A stretch of DNA of 64,000 nt, from assembly GCF_000189635.1 (NCBI RefSeq), contig NW_002476440.1, positions 84,140 to 148,139 on the forward strand, written 5' to 3'. Below the pieces are notes generated by a model that was not told the DNA's origin, made no database searches, and saw only the letters and a list, made by a program, of their open reading frames with translations. Position 1 is the stretch's first letter. Every line of letters starts with the position of its first letter. Below, one piece after another: positions 24,974 to 36,100 of this stretch. A program made the translations under genes and the position numbers. The DNA is from Tetrahymena thermophila SB210 (taxonomy: Eukaryota > Ciliophora > Oligohymenophorea > Hymenostomatida > Tetrahymenidae).

Positions 24974-27059
24974 ATGAGTCATAACTACAATTTGTAGACT
25001 AGCTTTTCGATAAGAAGTAGATTTTCAGATTAAAATAAGTAAAATATGTTTATATTTTCTTATTATTATAATTAAAAAATATAAAAGAACTTAAACCAAC
25101 TCATTGGATAGTATTTCACCAATAAACTAAACGCCACATCAGTTTTTCATGTAACTAGAAGCTGATTGTTAATAAAAAATATAATTAAAAAGTAATGAAA
25201 CTCTACTGAAATCTAACATATCTTCTGAAATAAGTAAAAGTTTCATATTACTTTCTAATACAAAACATTTATAATTATATAGATTACTCAAATACAGACA
25301 TACAAGAAGATAATACTCAAGAAACGGTATATCCTATAAATACCTTAAACACTAAAAGTTTTTCTCAATTCGCAGAGAATGAAGACAAAGATATCAAACT
25401 TGATATAAATTTTTTAAACACATCAATTCCATAATAGAAGCGTAAATGCTTTTTTATTTATAAAAAAAATTTACTTTATAATTATTAATATAAAGAGAAC
25501 TAAGATTAAAGTTTCTGCCTAAATCAGTAATAAAATAGATAAAGTAATGATTATTTTGAAGAAACATCCCAAATTTAATCTAGTAATTTATTTCATTTCA
25601 AATAAACAAATTTTTAAAAATAACACTATTGAAAATTAAGACACCTTTCTTAATGACACTGAATTCGAATTTGAGAGCTTAAAAAATTCATCTTATCAAA
25701 ATACTGAAAAAACTGAAGTGAGCAGCATTAAAAGCACTTCACAAAAAAGAGTGACTTTTAATGAGAAAATTGAACAAAGTACATTTTTTAATTAAAATCA
25801 TTTTCAAATTTATGAAATTTCAAGAATTTAATAGAAAAAAAGAAATATTTTTATAAATTTGATATTTTATGATAAAGAATACAGTTAATTAATTTGAGGA
25901 GAATATTCATTTTTTTTAATTTTAAAGAGGTTTTTTAGAAAGATGATATTAATGCGCTAGAGTAAAAGATTTAAATATTATTAAGAAAATATGACGTTGA
26001 AAACAGATAATTGGGTAAGTTTTTAACTTTTAAAATTATTTTTAAGTAATTTATTTAAATTAATTAGAATCTAACTATTTTTTTGGCTAAAGTCATGGTA
26101 AATAAACAAGAAAAACCATTTTGAAAGCATCTAAATCTTGGGAATAAACATCAGGTAAAAAATTATTAGTTAGTTTGTTAGTTAGTTTAAAAAATAATTA
26201 ATCATTAAAAAAAATATTAGAATATAATTAATCTGATTAATAATAATAATACGATTCTTTTGAAAGAACTCAATTTGATATGGATTTTTGCGAAATAATA
26301 AACGAAGAAATTATCTAGCAATTACTTTAAAGTGATAGTCCAAATAAAAATTAAAATTATTTTTTTAGTGAGTTAGTTACCAAAATATCTCGTTCTGGTG
26401 AGAAGAAAAAACGAATAATATTTTTTAATCAAAATTCCTTTTATGTTCTCAAAAACCTTAGTTCTCATAAAGGAATATAAAAATTCAATCATTCAGAAAT
26501 CAACAAAATAGTTGTGCACTCAAATAATACTAATTTTTGTTCTATTGTTGTGAGAAGCAAGTTTTAATTAACCTTAAAAATTAATCACTTTAATGAATTT
26601 ATCAAAACTATTGGAGATATATTCAAATATATATTAAAAACTAATTTGCCTATAACCTATAAATATAATAAATCCTCATGTGAGAAATCTGAAGATAACA
26701 TAATCGAGAACAGCTATGCCTCACAAAGCGATTAGCTTTCAATGAATTATCAAAGATAATTTTACATAACAATTAACAAAATAAATAATAATAAATATTT
26801 AGATGACTTACAAATATTAGGTTTATTATAAATCTTTGATATAGATATTTGTATAAGCAGTTTAGAGAAATGTGAAGGTTTAAATAGACTGCTTTAAGTA
26901 GATTTAATTGAGATAGATTTATAAAATAGAAGATTTTTTTTTAAATCTATTTAAAATTAAAATAATTTATTCCTAATAATGCTTTAAAATGACTTAGAGC
27001 TTACAATTTTTATAGATTAAATATAAAAGTTTTATAAAAAAAAAACATAAACTATCTGA
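24974..27059 (+). CDS. PH-like (TH1-like) double-module protein, family member C
   Basis: The gene is read from the ATG at 24974 (MSHNYNLQTSFSIRS) to the TGA at 27057-27059. The first intron opens GTAAAATATG near 25048 and closes AAAAG near 25088; further introns follow near 25241, 25448, 25830 and 26030. The disordered N-terminal half contains QKRVTFNE (KRVTF at 25745-25759), a textbook RVxF form, and KTILK (26115-26126), a near match to SILK. The first PH-like module, about 26360-26640, has FSELVTKIS, SGEKKRI and NSFYVLKNL, then CSIVV and a closing helix. The second module, about 26755-27055, ends with FIDQIQKFY. It is nearly the same as gene D. The cellular role is unknown; binding of a phosphatase and of membrane or protein partners is inferred. 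Confidence 0.82.
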
Positions 27060-29644
27060 TTGACACCTTAACTTATTTGCATGTATTTTTATTATTGTAT
27101 GCTTTCAATTAATCAATATGTATAATTCATTAATTTACTTTTTATTACGAGTTATTCTGATACAAAAAATTTGCAAAACATATATATGATTGTATGCAAA
27201 AGTTATCTTAATCTAATTTAATTAATTAGTTAATTTATAAATCAGGCTAGATAAATTTTATTTTTATATATTTTAAAATGGATCATAAATTAAGACATCC
27301 ATCAATACAATAAATATGATTGTCATAGTTAGTTATATATATATATTTAATTGGAGAATGTATTAAAACATTTTTTAAGTTAAAGTAGATATTATTGTAA
27401 ACTATTAATAAGAACTTATGAATATATAGGTAGGTAAAAACATGTATCACCAGTAATATTAATAATAAATAGGAATATACTAGTGTCAAGCAAATTATTA
27501 TTTAAATATAAAACACATATTAAATTATATACCTTAAATCCTCATAAATTCTCACCAGCATAAATTTTCACTATATTTTCTGAATTAATAATATACTAAG
27601 ATTTTCATAAATATTTTATCATGGATAGATTGAACTTGGGAACCTATTAATATATTAAATATTGTAATAATGTTTAAATAAATTATAACATATTATCAAT
27701 GTATATTATATTTATGTAAATAACTTCCATTCAACAACAAGCAAAATAAATAAATAAATATATTTTTATTTAATAAAATTAATCTTTTAGTAATAAAAAA
27801 AATTTTGCTAAAATCTGATTTTTCTCTAAAGAATTTTATTTATTTTAAAATGATATTGTATTTTGATAATAAATTATGTATTTATTAATACTAATATTTA
27901 ATCGCAATAAATAAACGAAGCTTTTTGTGTGATTACAATAAATTTTATTTTAGGTTGCTTATAATTGATGGATATTACATAAAAAAACAACTAGTAACTT
28001 ATCTCAAAGTAAAAATAAAATTTATCAGAATCAAGTTCTTTCTTATTGATTTTTGTTTACTATCGCTTTTAATATATATCACATCTATTATATTTTTGAT
28101 TATTTGATGTGCATTATTTTAATTTGCAAAAAGCTAAAAAAATAATGTTTTCGAATTATATTCTATCCTTCACTTAAAACGTTTTAACAATTTATTATGT
28201 TAAAAATACTAATAAGCATAATATTTAAAATATATTTGAAAAGTTCATCTTAATCTAAGTATGCAAAAAATTCTTACTATTTTGTATATGAAATTAAATT
28301 TTAGCTAATAAGTATTTATTTTATCAATCTTAATTATTAATATACATAATCTAATTAATTTTGGTCAGAAAATAAATTATTGGTAAGTAACTATAAAATT
28401 TTTAATTAAAAATATAGCTAATAAATAAATAGTTAATATAAAGTACATTTAATCCCATTTCTCGATTCATAATTACTATTAATCATTAATCGCTCTTTAG
28501 AAACAAAAACTAATTTAAATGTTTATGAATTCCATTTTGAACTAAATGATGTATTATGTCAATTATATTTTAAGTTATATCTAAAGTAACTTTTAAAATC
28601 TTTATTATTGCTTTATACTCTTTACATATTTAAAAAATTTGTATGACTAAATTTAATTTTTCTTACTAATTTTGTATATTCATAAAACATTATTACAAGT
28701 AGTTTTATGGAATAAAAGGTAGTTGTTCAATTTCAACGTGCATTTATTTTTTTTCACCAATAAATCTGTGTAATTTGAGAAAATAATATAAAATTAATAT
28801 TTATGCATTACTAATATACTATATAAATACCATAAACTATCACAAACTCCAAAAAAAAATATATATTTCCATCAAAAATAAATTTAAAAATATAGAGAAA
28901 TCATATTTTTTTATAACATAAAAATAAAGTAAAACTTTAAGAGAAAATACAGCAGATAGATATTGATTTAAAATTTCTAAAAACTTCTCAGTTTGAATAT
29001 TATAAAAATAAATTAAGTTGATAGATAATACATTTTTCTAAAAATTAAGTGTCTTTTTCATATAAAATTTTTATATTGGTTGATTCGTGTTGGTTGGTAC
29101 GCATTGTTATTTATGAATTTATTAGATTAAGTTATTTATAATTATCTAAGAAAAAAACTATAACTCGAAGTTAATTTCTTATAAAATAAATAAATAAAGT
29201 AAAGTACATCAAGGAAATTGAAATTAGAAATTTTAATTATTATGGTACTCAATAAACTTAAAAAATATTAATCAATTTTTAATTATTTGACACATAAATA
29301 TCATTAAAAAAGTAATATTTTCAAATTATTAGTAAAAAGCTTGTAATGTTTAAGATAAATTATTTTTTTTTAAAGTTTACTTATCTAATAATAAAAATCT
29401 TTTAGTACCACAAAACGATTATCTATTTTAAAGATAAAAGAAAAATTAAAAAACAAGCCTATTCAATACTGACACCTACCTTGAATCTTGAAAGTCATGG
29501 ACAGTATATTAAAATAAAACAAATAAATATAATGATTCTGATTTAATTCTCTCTGTTATTAGTTAATTATAGAATTTTAAATTATTACAATATATTTTCT
29601 TAAATAAATAAATAAACACTAAACATATATAAATTTGATAATAG

Positions 29645-29749
29645 AGGTGGGAAAAGAAACTAATTCTTTACTCACCAACTTTGAATATTTTATTTCTAAA
29701 TTTAAATTACAAATTCTTAATCTACTATTTAAAAAATCGATTCCCACCT
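29645..29749. repeat. GC-rich inverted repeat, copy 2
   Basis: AGGTGGGAA at 29645-29653 pairs with TTCCCACCT at 29741-29749. Both arms and the spacing are kept relative to 24418-24522, although the sequence between the arms has drifted. Confidence 0.6.
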
Positions 29750-29859
29750 GATTTATATAAAATTGTATAAAAGCAAAAATATTAATCAAGAAATTAGAAA
29801 AAACAAAAAAAACATTTTAATATATTTAGTCATAGGTTATATTTTATTTCGAATATGTA

Positions 29860-30210
29860 AAATATCTTAAGGTATTTCTTTATTTAAGTTTTATTTTTGA
29901 AATAATTCATTCAGTAAAATTAAAATATTGCAAACAACTAACGAGTTAATAGCAATTAAATGCGAAATCACTGTACTTACTTTAGTAAAAACTTAATCTG
30001 ATTAATTTTTATATATTATATGATTGATACCTATATAAAATATGTTAAGGCATTTCTTCATTTGGGTTTTATTTTTAAATAATTGATTCAGTAAAATTGA
30101 AATATAGCAAAGCAAAGAGCTAAAGAGTTAATAGCAATTAAATCTGAAATCACTGTACTTATTTTAGTAAAAACTTAATCTGATTAATTTTTATATATTA
30201 ATTATATCAT
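29860..30210. repeat. Local tandem duplication (~175-bp unit, two copies)
   Basis: Two successive units each hold TTAAGGYATTTCTT, a GTTTTATTTTT stretch, TTCAGTAAAATT, GAGTTAATAGCAATTAAAT and AAATCACTGTACTTA, in that order. Duplication copy 1 (around 24640-24760) has this unit only once, so the extra copy arose after the 5-kb duplication or was lost from copy 1. Confidence 0.7.
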
Positions 30211-30452
30211 TAATACGTTTTTCCCTTTATTTTTCAAGAAGAAATTAGATTATTGTCATCATCATTCACATTTTTAAACAAAATTCAATTAATAGTCAAT
30301 AATAACTTAATCAATAATGTACTATTCTTTCTATTAATTTAAAATATGTAATATCCATATTATGTTTTATATTAGGTTTGGAATGTTTTTTTAAAGGTTA
30401 TATATAATCAAATTATAATACAAAAATAATATAAAAAAACTTTAAAATAAAA

Positions 30453-32529
30453 ATGAGTCACAACTACAATTTGTAAACTATCTTTTCTAATAGAAGCATA
30501 TTTTCAGATAAAAATAAGTAAAAAATGTTTATATTCTTATTATTATAATTTAAATATTTTATAAAAGAACTTAAACCAACTCATTGGATAGTATTTCACC
30601 TATACCCTAAAGGACTCATCAGTTTTTCATGTAATCAGAAGCTGATTGTTAATCAAAATAATAATTAAAAAGTGATGAAACTCTACTGAAATCTAACATG
30701 TCTTCAGGAATAAGTAAAAAGTTTCATATTACTTTCTAATAAAAAACATTTATAATTATATAGATTACTCAAATACAGACATACAAGATGATAATACTCA
30801 AGAAACTGTATATCCTATTAATACCTTAAACGCTAAAAGTTTTTCTCAATTCTCAGAAAATGAAGACACGGATATCAAACTTGATATAAATTTTTTAAAC
30901 ATATCAATCCCATAATAGAAGTGTAAATTCTTTTTTATTTTTAATTAATAAAATTTACATAATAATTATGCATATAAAGAGAACTAAGATTCAAGTTTCT
31001 GCTTAAATCAGTAATAAAATAGATAAAGTAATGATTATTTTGAAGAAACATCCCAAATTTAATCTAGTAATTTATTTCATTTCAAATAAACAAATTGTTA
31101 AAAATAACACTATTGAAAATAAAGACACACTTCTTAATGATAATGAATCTGAATTTGAGAGCTTAAAAATTTCATCTTATCAAAATACTGAAAGAACTGA
31201 AGTCAGTAGCATTAAAAGCGCTTCACAAAAAAGAGTCACTTTTAACGAGCAAATTGAAAAAAGTAAATTTTTCAATTAAAATCATTTTCAAATTTATGAA
31301 ATTTCAAGAATTTAATAGATAAAAAAGAAATATTTTTATAAATTTGATATTTTAAGATTAAGTTTAATTAAATTGAGGAGAATATTCATTTTTTTTAATT
31401 CTAAAGAAGTTTTTTAGAAAGATGATATAAATGGGCTACAGTAAAAGATTTAAATATTATTAAGAAAATATGAAGTTGAAAACAGATAATTGGGTAAGTT
31501 TTTCTTTTAAAATTCTTTTTAAGTAATTTATTTAAATTAATTAGAATCTAATTATTTGTTTGGCTAAAGTCATGGTAAATAAACAAGAAAAACCATTTTG
31601 AAAGCATCTAAATCTTGGGAATAAACATCAGGTAAAAAATTATTATTTAGTTAGTTTTTTAAAAAAATAATTAATCATTAAAAAAAATATTAGAATATAA
31701 TTAATCAGATGAATAATCATATGATTCATTTGAAACAATCCAATTTGATATGGATTTTTGCTAAATAATAAACGAAGAAATTATATAGCAATTACTTTAA
31801 AGTGATAGTCCAAATAAAAATTAAAATTATTTTTTTAGCGAATTAGTTACCAAAATATCTCGTTCTGGTGAGAAGAAAAAACGAATAATATTTTTTAATC
31901 ATAATTCCTTTTATATTCTCAAAAACCTTAGTTCTCATAAAGGAATATATAAATTCAATCTTTCAGAAATCAACAGAATAATTGTACACTCAAATAATAC
32001 TAATTTTTGTTCTATTGTTGTGAGAAGCAAGTTTTAATTAACCTTGAAAATTAATCACTTTAATGAATTTATCAAAACTATTGGAGATATATTCAAATAT
32101 ATATTAAAAACTAACTTGCCTATAATCTATAAATAAAATAAATCCTTATGTGAGAAATCTGAAGATAACATATTCGAGAACAGCTATGCCTCACAAAGTG
32201 ATTAGCTTTCAATGAATTATCAAAGATAATTTTATATATCAATTAACAAAATAAATAATAATAAATATTTAGATGACTTACAAATATTAGGTTTATTATA
32301 AATCTTTGATATAGATATTTGTATAAGCAGTTTAGAGAAATGTGAAGGTTTAAATAGACTGCTTTAAGTAGATTTAGTTGAGATAGATTTATAAAATAGA
32401 AGATTTTTTTTTAAATCTATTTAAAATTAAAATAATTTATTCCTAATAATGCTTTAAAATGACTTAGAGCTTACAATTTTTATAGATTAAATATAAAAGT
32501 TTTATAAAAAAAAAACATAAACTATCTGA
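30453..32529 (+). CDS. PH-like (TH1-like) double-module protein, family member D
   Basis: The gene is read from the ATG at 30453 to the TGA at 32527-32529 with the same exon plan as gene C. The exon around 31031-31279 encodes ESEFESLKISSYQ, then SASQKRVTFNEQIEK (KRVTF at 31229-31243). KTILK follows at 31592-31603. The first PH-like module lies at about 31830-32110 (FSELVTKIS, GEKKKRIIFFN, FYILKNL). The second lies at about 32225-32525. Differences from gene C are mostly small, with no broken frame that I can see, so both copies look usable. It sits in copy 2 of the tandem duplication. The function is inferred as for gene C. Confidence 0.82.
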
Positions 32530-33199
32530 TTGATACTTTAACTTATTTGCATGTATTTTTATTATTGTATGCTTTCAATTAATCAATATGTATAATTCAT
32601 TAATTTAATTTTTATAACAAGTTATTCTGATACAAAAAATTTGCAAAACAAACATATGGTTGTATGAAAAAGTTATCTTAATCTAATTTAATTAATTTAC
32701 AAATCAGGCTAGATAAATTTTGTTTTTATATATTTTAAAATGCATCATAAATTAAGACATCCATCAATACAATAAATATGATTGTCTTAGTTTGTTATAG
32801 ATAATTAATTGGAGAATGTATTAAAAAATTTTTTAAGTTAAAGTAGAAATTATTGTAAAATATTAATAAGAAATTATGAATATATAGGTAGGCAAAAACA
32901 TCTATCACGAATGATATTATTAATTAATATAGGATTCTTTAGGTAAAATATATTGGTTGATTTTAGAGGAATTACTTTATTTATTTAAATAAATTAAAAT
33001 CTTAAATTTTATTTTGTTTGATAAACTATTTATTAACTTACCAAAATATTATATTTACAAATATAAAAGTAAATAAATACTCTATCTATTTATTATGTTA
33101 GGTTAATTTATCTGAACAGATTATTAAAACATAAAACATATTATATTTAAGTATTCAAATAAATTTTTATTTTTTTGTTATTTTACCGCTTTTTTATCA
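32530..33199. other. Intergenic between gene D and the minus-strand LRR gene
   Basis: The left part ends the duplicated block. The rest is AT-rich spacer between convergent genes. No coding signature is seen. Confidence 0.6.
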
Positions 33200-36100
33200 T
33201 CAATATTTTATTTTTAAGGTAACTAATCTTTTTGATTTATGACACTTTACTTTCAATTTTTATGATTTATTTATTTAGTTGAACCTTTTAATATAAATTA
33301 GCTTAAATACAAAAATTAAATAAAATATTATATTTTAAATAAATAAATATAACAAAATAAGAAAAATAAAAATAAATTAAAAGAATTAGTTATATTGTTT
33401 ATTCAAAAATATCATAATCCAAAACAAATAAGCTGCTTTTACTAAAGACCTAGAGTTAAATTTGAGAGATTAGTGCACCTTCTTAAACCAAAACCTAAGT
33501 CTGATACACCTTAATCACCAATTTAATTCTACCTTTTTAAATATTGAAGAAAAAATATAATGTAGATGTGTCAATTAGAAGAAAAAAATGAAGAAAAAAA
33601 ATATGAAATAATAATAAATTAATTAACTAATTAAGAATAAAAGAAAAAGTTGAAAATAAAAAAATGAGTTAAATTAAAAAACAATCAAAGTAATTAATAA
33701 ATAAAAATCAAATGAAAAGTCATAAATAAATAAATAAATTAATTAAAAGATTAGCTTATATTATTTTAAATTTATTTTTATATTCAAAAATATAGCTATC
33801 CAAAACAAATAAACTGCTTTTACTAAAGATCAAGTACCAAATTTGAGAGATTAGTGCATTTTCTTAAACCAGAACCTAAGGCTGATGCACCTTCATCGCC
33901 AATTTAATTCTACCTTTAAATATTGAAGAAAAAAAATATAGTTAATGTGTTAGTTTGAAGGAAAAATTCAAGAAATAATATGTAATAATAAGAAATTAAT
34001 TAATTTATTAATAATAAAACAAAAGTTGAAAATGAAAAAATGAGTTAAATTAACAAACAAAAAAATACCAGGAGAATAAAAAAACAAAATAAATCAAATG
34101 GAAAGCTCATAAAGAAATAAATAAGTTAAAGGATTTATTTAAATTGTTTTCAATTATTTTTTATTTTCAAAAATATCACAATCTAAAACAAATAAACTGT
34201 TTTACCTTAGATCAAGTGTCAAATTTGAGAGATTAGTGCACTTTTCTAAGCCAATAAGTAAACCTGATGTACCTTCATCACCAATTTAATTTAGCCTTTT
34301 TAAATATTATGAAAAAATTTAATTTAATTTGATAGTTAGAAGTTAAAAATGAATAAAAAATATGAAATAATTAATAAGATCAAATGTTTAATAAGAAAAA
34401 CTGAGTTAAATTAACAATTAAACAATGAAATAAGTAAAAAAAAACAGAAGCAGAATAGTAAATAATTAAAAAATAAAACGAAAAACTCATAAATACATAA
34501 ATTAAAAGAGCTAGTTTTATTGTTTTAAATTCATTTTTATAATCTAAAATATCACACACAATCCTAAACAAATAAACTATTTTTACTAAAGTTTAAGTGT
34601 CAAATTTGAGAGATTAGTGCACTTTTATAAACCAGAACCTAAGCCTGATGCACTTTCATCACCAATTTAGCTTTCCCTTTTTAAATATTAAAGAAAAAAA
34701 ATTAAGTTAATTTGTTAGTTAGAAGAAAAAAATGAAGAAAAAATAAGAAATAATAAGAAATGAATTAATTTATTAACAATAAAACAAAAATTGAAAATTA
34801 AAAAATAAGTTAAATTTTCAAACAAACAAATAAAAAAAACACCATCAGAATAAAAAAAGAAAATAAATCAAATGGAAAGCTCATAAAGAAATAAATAAAT
34901 TAAAATATTTATTTATATTGTTTTCAATTATTTTTTATTTTCTAAAATATCATAATCCAAAAAAAATAAATTGTTTTACCTTAGATCAAGTGTCAAATTT
35001 GAGAGATTAGAGCACTTTCCTAAACCAGAACCTAAGCTTGATGCACCTAAAACATCAATTTAATTCGACCTTTTTAAATATATTGAAAAAAAAATAAAGA
35101 GTTAATTTGTTAATTAAAATGAAACAATGTAGAAATAATATGAAATAATAAGAATTGAATTAATTTACTAATTAATATTAAAGATGAAATTGTAAATGAA
35201 AGAATGAGTTTAATTAAAAAACAAAGATTTAAAATCAGTATAAAAAAAGAAAAATAAATAAAATACAAAGCTAACAAATAAAATTAAAAGAGTTAGTTAT
35301 AATGTTTTAAATTCTTTTTTATATTCAAAAATATCAGACACAATCCAAAACATATAAACTATTTTTACCATAGTAAAAGTGTCAAATTTGAGAGATTAGT
35401 GCATTTTTCTAAACAAAAAACTAAGTCTGATATACCTTCATCACCAATTTAATTCTAGCTTTTTAAATATTGAAGAAGAAAAAATAATAATTTATTTTTT
35501 TAGTTATTTAGAAGGAAAAAATCAAGAAATAATATGAAAATAATAAGAAATGAATTAATTTTAAATTCATTTTTATATTCAAAAATATCACACAAAATCC
35601 AAAACAAATGAACTGTTTTACCTAAGATCAAGTGTCAAATTTGAGAGATTAGAGCACTCTACTAAACCAAAACCTAAGTCTAATGCACCTTCATCATCAA
35701 TTTAATTAGACCTATTTAAATATATTAAAGAAAAATTAAAGAGTTAATCTGTTAATTAAAAAGAAATAATATGAAATAATAGGAAATGAATTAATTTACT
35801 AATTAATAATATAAGCAAAAGTTGAAAATTAAAAAATGAATTAAAAACAATCAAAGTAAAATAAATAAAGAAATAAATAAAAAACAGGAAGAATTAAAAA
35901 AAGAAAAATAAATAAAATAAAAAGCAAATAAATAAATTAAAAGAGTCAGTTATAATGTTTTAAATTCTTTTTTATATTCAAAAATATCACACACAATCCA
36001 AAGCAAATAAACTATTTTTACCATAGTAAAAGTGTCAAATTTGAGAGATTAGTGCACTTTTCTAAACAAGAAACTAAGCCTGATACACCTTCATCACCAA

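Larger units (their letters stand above)
22735..27475. repeat. Tandem duplication block, copy 1 (contains gene C)
   Basis: This block of about 4.7 kb is repeated at about 27880-32935. Genes, introns and spacer all match in the same order. The left edge is near TATTTAAACGCAATAAATTT and the right edge near AATATATAGGTAGGTAAAAA, judged by where similarity fades. Matching of spacer as well as exons indicates a fairly recent segmental duplication. Confidence 0.8.
27060..30452. other. Intergenic between genes C and D
   Basis: I see no gene. The stretch to about 27475 ends duplication copy 1, a unique junction lies between about 27480 and 27880, and duplicated spacer runs on to gene D. The open frames at 27283-27489 and 27925-28107 are low-complexity Ile/Leu/Tyr-rich reads of AT-rich DNA. 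Confidence 0.6.
27880..32935. repeat. Tandem duplication block, copy 2 (contains gene D)
   Basis: This is the second copy of the block at 22735-27475. It is a few hundred bases longer, partly because of an extra ~175-bp local duplication near 29860-30210. Similarity ends near AATATATAGGTAGGCAAAAA. Confidence 0.8.

Noticed and set aside
27283-28107. Two short Ile/Tyr-rich open frames (27283-27489 minus, 27925-28107 plus)
   Set aside because: Both lie in duplicated spacer, and the matching copy does not keep the frames.
34380-34571. Minus-strand open frame of 63 codons
   Set aside because: It lies in an LRR intron between 34295 and 34587 and has no conservation among units.
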